This document shows positions 35,388 to 46,000 of a DNA stretch of 64,000 bases, piece by piece. The translations under genes and the position numbers were made by a program. The stretch's first letter is position 1, and the number at the start of each line of letters is the position of its first letter. This DNA comes from Clostridiales bacterium Firm_16. GTDB lineage: Bacteria; Bacillota; Clostridia; Saccharofermentanales; Saccharofermentanaceae. The stretch spans positions 83,838-147,837 of the forward strand of contig LVAV01000113.1 of the NCBI GenBank assembly GCA_001604185.1, in the 5' to 3' direction. The notes under the pieces are model-generated. The model made no database searches, was not told the origin of the DNA, and worked only from the letters and a program-made list of their open reading frames with translations.

Positions 35388-38300
35388 TCAGGAAACATCG
35401 ATTCCGTTTTCTGCGGCGTATTCCTTGAACTTTTCGATCGCTTTGTTGCGGGATGCTCTGCCGTGAGAATAATCCCGGGCCATATCCTGGAAGTACGAAT
35501 CCAAGATCGTATCGTAAGTGCTAAAAGAACCTGCAGAGGTCCTGGATAAAGCTTTCGTAAAGATGGAAGCCGGGTTCTGGTTGTTCAGGAGGCCCCAGGA
35601 GTACTTGTCACTACTGGTCAGCATATTCATGACGGTCATGGAAGCGATGGTGTCCTTGTGTTCTGAATTGTAGATCTGGCCGGTAGCCCACTTGTACTGA
35701 AGTCCGTCCTTCGAGCAGTCCAGCGTGATGTAGTTGATCAGTTCAGCGACGCCGGCTGCTTTCTCTGTGCCGAGAACGTTTCTGTTGACCATGATCCATG
35801 ATCCGCCCCAGTAGAAGTGGAAAGGAGCTTCGCAGACGGCCCAGTCACCATATCCGGTCTCCGCGGAAGTACAGTATCCGCCGATTACGTAACTAACAAG
35901 CCATGCAGGACCGAAGAATCCAAATACCTTTCTTTCACCGGTGCCCATAATGTCGCCTGTCCAGTCTGCGCTCCACTGGAAACTGTCTGTGCAGTAGTTG
36001 CTATCGATCATCTTCTTGGATGTGTCAAGGAACTGTTCGCGTACCGGATCGATATTGAGCTTGCCGTTTACGACCCAAGGAGTTTTGGCGGCCTTATTCG
36101 ATCCGATCCAGAGGTCGGAGAGGGAAGAAGCCATGGCATATCCCTTAGCCTTGAGCTTCTCAGCTGCAGCAAGGTATGTATTCCAGCTGTTGGTGTTGGC
36201 GCCGATGGCTTTCTCGATGGTATCAGGAGAATCGGAACCGAATACTTCCTTAGCGATAGAACGTCTGTAAATGAATACACCTGCGTTGGACTGATAAGAC
36301 AGTCCGAGGACTTTGCCGTCGGAATTACGGGTACCGAGGCTGACGATATAAGGTGCGATCGCTGCTTTCTGGGCGCGGGATGCATAATCCGAGAACAGCT
36401 GATCGTACGGTGCGGCATACTGCGAATAATCACCATTGATATACGCATATCTGTAGTCTGCTTCTGCGCAGTAAATGTCCGGACCACCGCTCTTGAGGAG
36501 GCTATTCAGAGTCTTCTCGTAATTCTGGTTATCGTTGTTCGTGTAAGAACTCGTGATCTTATATTTTGCCGCGAAATCCGGATGGGTATTGTAATAGGAC
36601 ATGACCTGATCATAGAGTTCGCTGGACATGGAGAACAGATTGATCTCGATCTTGCCGGGCTTGGTCGGAAGCGTTCCGCGATCGATGCCGTACTGCTTAC
36701 AAAGTGCAGTGAATTCCGGTGATTCAGAGAACCACTTCAAGGCTTCGTAACGGGTCGTGCCCTGTGAAAGTGCCGATACCCAGTAATCCAGTCCGCCTTC
36801 GTCTGCGTCTCTTCCCATGAAGGTGCGATACAGACGGGCAACATATTCGGTGTCACTTGTTTTGAATCCGACAAACTCATCAGAGCTGAAGAAAAGGTCT
36901 GCGGCTTCCGCTGCATTCTTCTCGAGGTTGGTCAGAGCCAGGGCCCAGTAGTTAAGACCACCTTTCTCCGGCTGACGCTTGAGGCATTCTGTATAAAGTC
37001 TTGTGGCAAAAGCCAGTGCATTGGCGGATGGTGTGGTAGCTTTGTGATACTGCGCACCGGACTTGACTCCGTAGCTGGCGCAGACATTACACCATTCGGT
37101 TGATTCGATAAAGCCGTTTACGACATCGGATTTCGGGGTGCCGGACTTGAGCTGGCCTAGCCAGAAATCCTTACCGCCCTGCTCGGACTGACGGTCGAAG
37201 AAGACGGAATACAGTGTCTCGACGAACTGATCGTCATTCAATTTACGGTTCATGAATTCAGGTGCATCCAGCAGGAAGAAACGAGCGCACTCGGCACCTG
37301 TGGCACCATCTTCTACTACGTGCTTGACCCAGAAAGCTTTACCCTCAGCTTCCGGTTCACGATTCAGAGCGATCTTGTAAAGTCTCTCGACGAATCCCTC
37401 GAATCCTTTGTTTCCAGGAACAGGAGACGGTGTCGGAAGAGGTGTTGTGGTAGGCACCTTTGTCGGAGTAGGTGTCGCCTGTGCAGTCGGTGTCGGTGTT
37501 TTGATCGGAGGTACCAGTTCGGTGTCTCTGTCGAAAGAGAAGAGTATATCGCCCTTCTCCGGATCGACATATGCGAGGTATGTATCTTTGGATACCAACT
37601 TGCCGTATTCCATCGCATCTACAATGGACGGACAGTTGCTGACATCCAGCTTCTTGATCTTGTTGGTGTGCGTCTCAAGAGTACAGAGATTCTCACAGGT
37701 GCTCAGATCCAGAGCAGATAACTGGTTCCTGCTGCAGTCCAGAATATAAAGACGACACTTGGATACGTTGAGAGAAGTCAGCTTGCAATTCCGACAATAC
37801 AGGCTGCCAAGATCCGTGTTCTTGGACAGGTCCAGGCTGGTGATCGGATTGTCGGAACAATTCAGACGGTCGAGCTTGCTCAGCGCAGTGACGTTCAGGG
37901 ACGAGAGGTTATTGTTCCCACATGCAAGGATCATAAGATTGGTATTCTTGCTCAGATTCAGAGAAGTAAGTTTATTGTTCGAACAGTCGACCGAAGTCAG
38001 GGACGGATTCTTACTGAGATCCAGGGAAGTCAGCGCAAGATCAGTACAACGCAATTCGGACAACTTGGTATTCTTACTTGTATCAACAGACTTCAGATTG
38101 TTACGGCCATAGTCGATAGACATAAGGTTGGCATTCTTCGTGACGTTCAGAGAAGTCAGCCCGCAATCGTTGCAATTCAGGCTCTGCAGATTGGCATTCT
38201 TGCTGACATCCAGAGACGAGAACTTGTTTCCGGAACATACAAGCACGCGAAGCTTGGTCAGCATGGAAACATCCAATGAAGTGAGCGCATTATAGTTACA

Positions 38301-38903
38301 ATACAGTACTTCAAGATCGGTGTTTTTGCTTACATCCAGAGATTTCAGAGAACTGCACTGGAAGCTGGCCTCTACGAGTTTGGTATTCTTACTGATATCC
38401 AGAGAAGACAGATTCCTGTCGAAGTCACAGTACAGTCTGGTCAACTCTGTATTCTTACTGATGTCCAGTTCGGAAAAATACTGGCAATCCGAGAAGCTTA
38501 ATTGCTTCAGTGCGGTGAAATACTCAATGCCTTTGGCATCCAGGATCTCTGAATCGAAGAAACTGATCGTGTTGATGTTTTCGATCTCTTTCTCACTGAA
38601 TTTCCCGTTGCCGTCCGTATCGAACTTGGTCACATAACTACGGAAGTGCTGGTCCGGGAAATTCGTCTCGTTGATGGCTACTTCCTTCGCCTGCGGATCC
38701 AGATCGAGAATGGATTTCTCTTCGTCGGAGGCAGGATCTTCGACCTTGTCATCCGAAGTAATATCCCTCGGTTCATCCACAGTAACTGACGGAATCTCAC
38801 TGTCAGCATTCACACTGGAATGAATCGGGGAATAACTACTGAAACTAGATAAAGATAAACTGGCTACAAGAACCATAGCCAGCGCATGGCGTCTGCGCAT
38901 CAT
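35388..38903 (-). CDS. Secreted LRR - DUF4214 - solute-binding protein fusion
   Basis: I chose the ATG at 38903 (MMRRRHALAM), with AGGAGGG 7 nt upstream, giving 1171 residues. A signal peptide covers about 1-30. An EF-hand-like loop DTDGNGKFSEKE lies near 100. Leucine-rich repeats of the LTSLDLSKNTxL type run from about 130 to 430. A short Thr-Pro linker leads to DUF4214 modules (about 515-750: [15 protein letters not shown] and others). The last 400 residues form a family-1 extracellular solute-binding domain (GPDIYCAEADYRYAY, GLSYQSNAGVFIYRRS, FFGPAWLVSY, EAPFHFYWGGSWIMVNRN). Solute-binding domains normally serve ABC sugar importers; joining one to an LRR surface protein is unusual. No permease is nearby. 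Confidence 0.85.
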   Translation of the reverse strand: MMRRRHALAMVLVASLSLSSFSSYSPIHSSVNADSEIPSVTVDEPRDITSDDKVEDPASDEEKSILDLDPQAKEVAINETNFPDQHFRSYVTKFDTDGNGKFSEKEIENINTISFFDSEILDAKGIEYFTALKQLSFSDCQYFSELDISKNTELTRLYCDFDRNLSSLDISKNTKLVEASFQCSSLKSLDVSKNTDLEVLYCNYNALTSLDVSMLTKLRVLVCSGNKFSSLDVSKNANLQSLNCNDCGLTSLNVTKNANLMSIDYGRNNLKSVDTSKNTKLSELRCTDLALTSLDLSKNPSLTSVDCSNNKLTSLNLSKNTNLMILACGNNNLSSLNVTALSKLDRLNCSDNPITSLDLSKNTDLGSLYCRNCKLTSLNVSKCRLYILDCSRNQLSALDLSTCENLCTLETHTNKIKKLDVSNCPSIVDAMEYGKLVSKDTYLAYVDPEKGDILFSFDRDTELVPPIKTPTPTAQATPTPTKVPTTTPLPTPSPVPGNKGFEGFVERLYKIALNREPEAEGKAFWVKHVVEDGATGAECARFFLLDAPEFMNRKLNDDQFVETLYSVFFDRQSEQGGKDFWLGQLKSGTPKSDVVNGFIESTEWCNVCASYGVKSGAQYHKATTPSANALAFATRLYTECLKRQPEKGGLNYWALALTNLEKNAAEAADLFFSSDEFVGFKTSDTEYVARLYRTFMGRDADEGGLDYWVSALSQGTTRYEALKWFSESPEFTALCKQYGIDRGTLPTKPGKIEINLFSMSSELYDQVMSYYNTHPDFAAKYKITSSYTNNDNQNYEKTLNSLLKSGGPDIYCAEADYRYAYINGDYSQYAAPYDQLFSDYASRAQKAAIAPYIVSLGTRNSDGKVLGLSYQSNAGVFIYRRSIAKEVFGSDSPDTIEKAIGANTNSWNTYLAAAEKLKAKGYAMASSLSDLWIGSNKAAKTPWVVNGKLNIDPVREQFLDTSKKMIDSNYCTDSFQWSADWTGDIMGTGERKVFGFFGPAWLVSYVIGGYCTSAETGYGDWAVCEAPFHFYWGGSWIMVNRNVLGTEKAAGVAELINYITLDCSKDGLQYKWATGQIYNSEHKDTIASMTVMNMLTSSDKYSWGLLNNQNPASIFTKALSRTSAGSFSTYDTILDSYFQDMARDYSHGRASRNKAIEKFKEYAAENGIDVS

Positions 38904-38955
38904 ATTCAACCCTCCTTCTGGTGCGTTAATACGCACACAAAATACCCATACCTCG

Positions 38956-38961
38956 ATTATA
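38956..38961 (-). promoter_or_regulatory. Putative -10 box of the LRR-DUF4214 gene
   Basis: A perfect TATAAT on the minus strand lies about 55 nt before the start codon. No convincing -35 box is seen at the right distance, so the promoter may need an activator or the call may be wrong. Confidence 0.35.
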
Positions 38962-39098
38962 GACCCGCCAATTTTCAGTTGGTAGGGCGGAGGGCTAAAC
39001 TTAACAGAATATTAAAATTTTCTTGCGGACTCATTCTTTGAGGCATAGTCGAAAAAAGAGATTGGTTGCATAACAAAACTTCTTGGTAATATGAACAC

Positions 39099-41261
39099 TT
39101 ATCGACTGCCATGCGTTCGCTCAGTCAGCAAGTCATCGTTAACTACTTGTTTTGCAAAACTCGTTAATTCCGCAAAAACATCGTTTTTGGATAAACTGTC
39201 GTGTGCATACTGATAGATCAATTCGAAAAAACGGTTGTTAAGAATGTCATCATATGGCTTGATGAATAATGAATCTATTTCTGATGTGACCTTTTTAAAG
39301 ATTTGAGAAGGATTCTGACCTCCAAGGATTCCCCAAGAATAATTATCCAGCATGTTCATGACAGTCATTGACGAGACTGTGTCTTGGGTACCTGATTCTC
39401 TGATCTGACTGGTGGACCATTTATACTGAAATCCTTTTTTTGTGCAGTCTAAAGTAATGTAGTTAATCAACTTCGCAACACCGGTTGCTTTCTCTGTGCC
39501 GAGAACACTCTTGTTGGCCATGATCCATGTACCGCCCCAATAGAAATGAAACGGGGCTTCACATACGGCCCAGTCTCCTAAAGATTTCTGATTGTTGTCT
39601 TGAATCAGATTATTGATGAACCAGACTGGACCGAAGAATCCCATTACTTTTCTGCTCACATTTTCTCTTATGTCGTATAGCCAATTCTCTGACCATAAGA
39701 TGCTGTCTTTACAGTATTTGTTCTGAATCATTTTTCGTGATACGTCAAGAAAATCCTCATAAATCGGGTCGATATTGAGTTCACCGTCAAGGATCCAAGG
39801 AGATTTAGATGCCTTCCCTGTAACGATCCATAGGTCGGAGAGAGAAGAGGCGATAGCGTAACCTTTGGCATTGAGTTTCTCGGCGGCGGCTAGATAGGCA
39901 TCCCAACTGTTGGTATTAGCTCCGATAGCTTTCTCAATTGTATCGGGGGAATCGGACCCGAAGATATCCCTGGCGATGGATCGTCTGTAAATGAATACAC
40001 CGGCAGTGGACTGATAAGACAAAGCTACGATCTTTCTATCAGCACTACGTGTTCCAAAGTTGACGATATAAGGAGCGATAGCCGATTTTTGAACCCGAGA
40101 TGCACAATCTGGGAGCAGTTGATCATAGGGTGCGGCGTATTGTGAAAGAATTCCATTGACGTATGGATACAGATTCTCGGTTTCCATCAAATAAATATCT
40201 GGTTCACCGTGTTCTAGGGAGTGCTTGAGATTGTTGGAGTATGGATTATCATTCATATATTTATTGATGATCTTATACTTCGAGGCGAACGAAGGGTGAG
40301 TACTATAATACGATTCAACCATTGAATATACTTCGTCAGTCATGGATAAAAAACTGATTTCTATCTTCCCGGGCTTGTGTGGTAGGGTACCATATTCGAT
40401 TGAGTAGTCATCGCATTTTTTCGAGAACTCTGATGATTCCATGAATTGTTTTAGTACTTCATACCGCGTTGTTCCCAAAGAAAGCATCTTTACCCAGTAA
40501 TCCTTGCTGCTCGCTTCTGCGCGTTCATTCAAGAAAATGCGATAGAGGCATGATACATATTCGACGTTGGATATCTCTGATCCTTTGTATTGCTCAGAAC
40601 CAATAAAATGATATGCAACATCTGAGACGCTTGCTCTTTGTGTTAAGAGAGCCATGATCCAAGAGTGAAGGTTGTCGTTTGGTTGTAAATCATTGCAACA
40701 TATCTTGTGAAGTTCATTAACGAAACTCTCAGCAAATTTAACTCTGTCAATATATTCCTTTGTTATTAAGCTCTTCTTCATGCCCGTTTTTGTACTTTTC
40801 GTATAGGCTATGACATAAGCTAATACGCCTCCAATAAACGATACGTTGTTCTCTGAATTAAATGTATCACAAGAATAAAGGTCGGACTTCCTGTAATTGT
40901 TGAATAAATCTATTATTGTATCTTTACTGATTGTTGAGTCCTCAATGATGATTAGTTTCAAGAGGATAACAAAGAGGTCGGTCCCATTTAGATACTTGTT
41001 TGCATACTTATTCAGTTTTGCTTGTATTTCATTGTGATTCGTGGTGCTTTGGGCACGCTTCCTAGTTAAGCTTGGAATTTCCAGGTGGGCGTTGACATAT
41101 TTTGAGATGCAATCCTTATCGTTAAATTTCGAATACACAGAAGCTGAATCTGTTTCGAAGCATAAAAGGAGCTCGCCAATTAGATCCTGCTGAGTGAATT
41201 TTCCGTATAGATTTAGCATGATACCAGCATAGGTGGTAAAACATAACTTCAAATTTCTCAA
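39099..41261 (-). CDS. Chimeric paralogue: unknown N-terminal domain, degenerate DUF4214, solute-binding domain
   Basis: The TTG start at 41261 follows AGGGGAGAC; the protein has 720 residues. From about residue 195 it is colinear with the upstream-lying LRR protein: a weak DUF4214 segment (VEYVSCLYRIFLNERAEASS), then a closely similar solute-binding domain (SIARDIFGSDSPDTIEKAIG, EAPFHFYWGGTWIMANKS). The first 190 residues are unrelated, have no signal peptide, and begin LKLCFTTYAGIMLNLYGKFT. I do not recognise this part. Without a signal the solute-binding domain would stay in the cytoplasm. It may be a decayed copy with a replaced 5' end, or a new combination with an intracellular role. Confidence 0.72.
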   Translation of the reverse strand: MRNLKLCFTTYAGIMLNLYGKFTQQDLIGELLLCFETDSASVYSKFNDKDCISKYVNAHLEIPSLTRKRAQSTTNHNEIQAKLNKYANKYLNGTDLFVILLKLIIIEDSTISKDTIIDLFNNYRKSDLYSCDTFNSENNVSFIGGVLAYVIAYTKSTKTGMKKSLITKEYIDRVKFAESFVNELHKICCNDLQPNDNLHSWIMALLTQRASVSDVAYHFIGSEQYKGSEISNVEYVSCLYRIFLNERAEASSKDYWVKMLSLGTTRYEVLKQFMESSEFSKKCDDYSIEYGTLPHKPGKIEISFLSMTDEVYSMVESYYSTHPSFASKYKIINKYMNDNPYSNNLKHSLEHGEPDIYLMETENLYPYVNGILSQYAAPYDQLLPDCASRVQKSAIAPYIVNFGTRSADRKIVALSYQSTAGVFIYRRSIARDIFGSDSPDTIEKAIGANTNSWDAYLAAAEKLNAKGYAIASSLSDLWIVTGKASKSPWILDGELNIDPIYEDFLDVSRKMIQNKYCKDSILWSENWLYDIRENVSRKVMGFFGPVWFINNLIQDNNQKSLGDWAVCEAPFHFYWGGTWIMANKSVLGTEKATGVAKLINYITLDCTKKGFQYKWSTSQIRESGTQDTVSSMTVMNMLDNYSWGILGGQNPSQIFKKVTSEIDSLFIKPYDDILNNRFFELIYQYAHDSLSKNDVFAELTSFAKQVVNDDLLTERTHGSR

Positions 41262-41299
41262 TTAAATCGTCTCCCCTGCCTCAAAAAGTACTTACTTGT

Positions 41300-41328
41300 A
41301 TTATTGTAGTTTTGCAACTTATTTGCAA
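41300..41328 (-). promoter_or_regulatory. Putative promoter of the chimeric paralogue
   Basis: On the minus strand TTGCAA (41328-41323) and AATAAT (41305-41300) have 17-nt spacing, about 40 nt before the TTG start. TTGCAA occurs twice in a row here. Confidence 0.5.
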
Positions 41329-41475
41329 CTTTTTTTCGTCTACTTTCGTGGGCTGTAAGCGTATTCTGAAAGCACAAAGAATGACCCACCCGAGGAGATA
41401 ACGGATAGTTATAAACAGTATATAGACCACTTTACTGGTTAGTCGAGGGTGGATGGGTTAAAGGGAGGCGATAAC

Positions 41476-41502
41476 ATGAACGAAGGCAACGTTCAGGATT
41501 AA
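41476..41502 (+). CDS. Possible eight-residue leader peptide (MNEGNVQD)
   Basis: An ATG with a strong ribosome site (AAAGGGAGG, 7 nt upstream) opens a frame of only eight codons plus stop. It lies ahead of a GC-rich hairpin and the M23 peptidase gene, in a 330-bp stretch that otherwise holds no gene. Translation is not proven. Confidence 0.3.
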   Translation: MNEGNVQD

Positions 41503-41543
41503 GAAGACCAGTACTTCTTTCCTTTCAAAAAAACAGGCACTTC

Positions 41544-41573
41544 ATCCCGCCCGTTTCGGCGGGCGGGATTTAT
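41544..41573 (+). terminator. GC-rich hairpin ahead of the M23 peptidase gene
   Basis: ATCCCGCCC pairs perfectly with GGGCGGGAT, and one further inner pair is possible; TTATC follows. It lies 20 nt before the ATG. It could end an upstream transcript or act as an attenuator. Confidence 0.55.
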
Positions 41574-41592
41574 CACAAAAGGGGGCTTTACT

Positions 41593-42900
41593 ATGAAATC
41601 TTTCAAATATTCTCTTGCGCTTCTGAGCGTTTGTACTCTTCTTTTCTCCACAGTTTCTTCTGTTTTCACAACTAAGGCAGTTTCTGCAAATGCGACTGAA
41701 GGGTGGTTCTGGCCGGCTGAAACCTATTACATTGTATCTAATTACGGTCTGAGAGATTTGGACAATAACAAGAATACGGGCGTTAATGGTCTCGAAAACA
41801 AGCATACCGGCATCGATATCAGTGCACCGTCCGGTTCTCCTGTGCATGCGACCAAGAGTGGTACGATCGTTGAAGGTGTCCGCGACATTCCTAACGGAAC
41901 TAAGTATAAGGACAAGACTAAGAAGGAGTTCGGGAATTATACAACGATCAAGCATGATGATGGTTCTGGCTATTCTACATATATGCACATGCTTCCCAAC
42001 AATCTGATTTCCGGACATGTGGAGCAGGGCGATATTATTGGCTACTGCGGTCTTACGGGTAATACCGGTGGCTACCATATCCACTTTGAAGTCGTTAATG
42101 ATCCCAACGATCGATATAATACATCTGTGAATACTATGCCGACGAATAGTAATATTCAGGTCAAGCATACAGGTGCTGAGTATGCTGTTCCTAAAAACTG
42201 GCCGACGAATAAGATGACGTATGTCTTTACACGTGAGAAGACTACATATGTGACTCCTGAGATTCTTGTATCTGGCTTTAATGCACCTCAGACCATTATT
42301 CCTGGTAACTGCTTCGGACTGCGTGGCACTGCCACTTCGTCTGTCGGCACTATTACTTCTGTTGATGCAAAGATCCTTAATTCTTCCATTGCGGCTACAG
42401 TTTATCCGAATGCTTCGTCTTTTTCCGTTAGCAATAATTATGCGGGCGGCAATATTAACAACCTGATGAGATTCGATTGGCTGCCGAGTGGTTCGTATTG
42501 CCTGTATTATAAGATTACAGCGAAGAACGGTGATAAGACGGCGGTTAAGGAGCTGTGGTACAATTTCACTGTTGCATATAAGTGCCCGACTATCAGTGTT
42601 TCCACCCCGCTTACTGCGCCGAGCACACTCCGCAAGGGCTCCTGCTTTGGCATTCGCGGTGTTCTGACGACTGATGTGGGTGTTATCACATACTGTCATG
42701 CATACGTTGTGGGAACCGCACAGGATTATACATGCTATCCTAATTCCAAGACAACGGATCTCCGCTATAACGGATGTAACGACAAGCTCCTTTTTAACAA
42801 GCTTAAGAAGGGCACATATACGTACCGTGTGGAGGTTATGGCACAGAATGGCAATGAGGTTGGCATTTATACATTTGAGAGAATGTTTACTGTGAAGTAA
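41593..42900 (+). CDS. Secreted M23 (LytM-type) metallopeptidase with duplicated C-terminal module
   Basis: A 435-residue protein. The signal peptide (MKSFKYSLALLSVCTLLFST) ends near residue 33. The M23 domain (about 40-180) has zinc ligands in HTGIDI and HIHFE and the conserved YMHM. It should cleave peptidoglycan crosslinks. Two related C-terminal modules of about 100 residues follow, each starting APxTxxxGxCFGxRG; they may bind the wall. Base use differs from the surrounding genes, with many T-ending codons, which may mean transfer or high expression. ATG 41593 after AAGGGGG. Confidence 0.88.
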   Translation: MKSFKYSLALLSVCTLLFSTVSSVFTTKAVSANATEGWFWPAETYYIVSNYGLRDLDNNKNTGVNGLENKHTGIDISAPSGSPVHATKSGTIVEGVRDIPNGTKYKDKTKKEFGNYTTIKHDDGSGYSTYMHMLPNNLISGHVEQGDIIGYCGLTGNTGGYHIHFEVVNDPNDRYNTSVNTMPTNSNIQVKHTGAEYAVPKNWPTNKMTYVFTREKTTYVTPEILVSGFNAPQTIIPGNCFGLRGTATSSVGTITSVDAKILNSSIAATVYPNASSFSVSNNYAGGNINNLMRFDWLPSGSYCLYYKITAKNGDKTAVKELWYNFTVAYKCPTISVSTPLTAPSTLRKGSCFGIRGVLTTDVGVITYCHAYVVGTAQDYTCYPNSKTTDLRYNGCNDKLLFNKLKKGTYTYRVEVMAQNGNEVGIYTFERMFTVK

Positions 42901-42942
42901 CCGTTCTCTACAGGGTAAGATTCCGTGGCGAACCAAACAACA

Positions 42943-43080
42943 CCTCACCTCGCGCGATGCAGATAAACAAATAAACGAAAACCCTATTTCCTGGAGCGAT
43001 TCCGCAGGGCGTAAGCCCGAGGACCAGCGACAGGAAATAGGGTTTTGATTTATTGCTTAATGTAAACGCGCGAGGCGAGG
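42943..43080. repeat. Nested inverted repeat of about 138 bp
   Basis: Outer arms CCTCACCTCGCGCG (42943-42956) and CGCGCGAGGCGAGG (43067-43080) match with one mismatch. Inner arms of 16 bp (42978-42993 and 43031-43046) match perfectly. It lies between two convergent genes. Confidence 0.75.
42978..43046. terminator. Probable bidirectional terminator
   Basis: The 16-bp perfect stem AAAACCCTATTTCCTG / CAGGAAATAGGGTTTT has T runs on both strands. The loop of 37 nt holds a smaller hairpin GGGC-GTAA-GCCC. It separates the M23 peptidase gene from gdhA. Confidence 0.7.
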
Positions 43081-43089
43081 GAGTTGATA

Positions 43090-44637
<1,548 letters not shown>

Positions 44638-44855
44638 TTACAAAGTGTACTTTCCGGATTGAAAAATGCTGTAAACCGCATAGATATCAGGGTAACGATT
44701 ATTTTGCACCTCGCGGAGCTACCGATAATAATGAAATTTCGAAAATGAAATGTTGCAAAAACAAGTTCTTTTCAAGCGACGAAAAAAGAATGCGTAAAAT
44801 TGAAAAAACACGGTAACGTTTCTGCTGATGAGTTGTCTTACATATAGAAGGAAGA

Positions 44856-45911
44856 ATGGAAAGGGTGATTACGATGACAACAAAAGAGAAGAATGCGAAT
44901 TATGAGAAACGCTTCAAGATATTGTTCGTTACTTGTGTGACTCTTGTTATTGCGGTGATCCTGGTGGGGCTGGGCTGGTATGCATATTATATGCGGACCA
45001 CGACTCTGATCTCGGAGCTTCAGGCTGTCGGACCGAGCGGGGATCAGGTAGTCGAAGACTACGACGGCAGGCTTTCCTATGTCTTCTCAAGTTCGGGGTC
45101 AACAGAAGGACTGCCCTTCAGGTTTACGGCCCAGTTCGCCTGTTTCGAAGGAGAGATGGGGAAGATGTGGAACTCCGAAAGCAGTAAGACCGGAACCGAT
45201 GAAATTCTGGATCTGTATAAGTCTTTGGTGAAAGTTCGTGGCAAAGAGGTGACGGACTGGTCAACGGACAAGATTACCTATCCTATTTATTCCGTGAAGT
45301 TTAATCTGCGTGAGGGCGGCGGTATTTCGAAATCTTTCTGTGGTGTGTGGACCAACGGATACTTTATCACCAGTGCGAGTAAGGTCTACAAACTGGATTA
45401 CGATTTCTCGAAGTTTGAGGAAGCCGGCGATACGTTGTTTCCGTATTCTGAGGTGGAACGGGACGGAAAACACTGGATGCTCTGGCCGATCACACTGTTC
45501 AAATCCCGGACCGAGGATGGGGAGAAATGGAATGCGGACGTACTGACTCCTTCGATCTTCGATGTCACGGAGATGGAAGGATTGACGATGACGGTCAAGG
45601 ATGTGGACCTGGAATCGTACCAGAGAACCATCACGATTGAACTCCGGAATGACGGCACATCGGATATCAAGTACGGAACGATGCTTCATATGGAAACCTG
45701 TGTGGACGGAAAGTGGTACCAGCCTTTGGTCGATATGAATGGAGCACAGGTAACAGGCGTGGATAGTCTTATGAATACGCTCCATCCCGGTGAGACGAAG
45801 ACGGTCACATATAAAGTGATGGCATACCAGAATCGACCGAAGGCGCAGAATCGCGCGATACTATATGTATATAAAGACGGAGTGCGGACGCATGTAGCGG
45901 CTCCGTTCTGA
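44856..45911 (+). CDS. Membrane-anchored protein with Ig-like C-terminal domain
   Basis: A 351-residue protein. One membrane helix lies at about residues 20-45; the rest is outside. The C-terminal 100 residues (TITIELRNDGTSDIKYGTML, DGKWYQPL, LHPGETKTVTYKVMAY) match a bacterial Ig-like domain of the Big_14 type. ATG 44856 follows AGAAGGAAG; a second ATG at 44874 after AAAGGGTG is equally possible and would drop six residues. It resembles the lipoprotein at 46001 in layout. No function is known. Confidence 0.72.
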   Translation: MERVITMTTKEKNANYEKRFKILFVTCVTLVIAVILVGLGWYAYYMRTTTLISELQAVGPSGDQVVEDYDGRLSYVFSSSGSTEGLPFRFTAQFACFEGEMGKMWNSESSKTGTDEILDLYKSLVKVRGKEVTDWSTDKITYPIYSVKFNLREGGGISKSFCGVWTNGYFITSASKVYKLDYDFSKFEEAGDTLFPYSEVERDGKHWMLWPITLFKSRTEDGEKWNADVLTPSIFDVTEMEGLTMTVKDVDLESYQRTITIELRNDGTSDIKYGTMLHMETCVDGKWYQPLVDMNGAQVTGVDSLMNTLHPGETKTVTYKVMAYQNRPKAQNRAILYVYKDGVRTHVAAPF

Positions 45912-46000
45912 AAAAAGTCTGGAGTATATTGTAACGTTTTACGGGAGAAGTTGTTTATATAGATAGAAAGACAAATTTTAAAGAAGGACAGGTGAGGGAA

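Noticed and set aside
38904..39098. Mobile-element boundary between the two solute-binding paralogues
   Set aside because: No terminal inverted repeats, target duplications or transposase remnants were visible.
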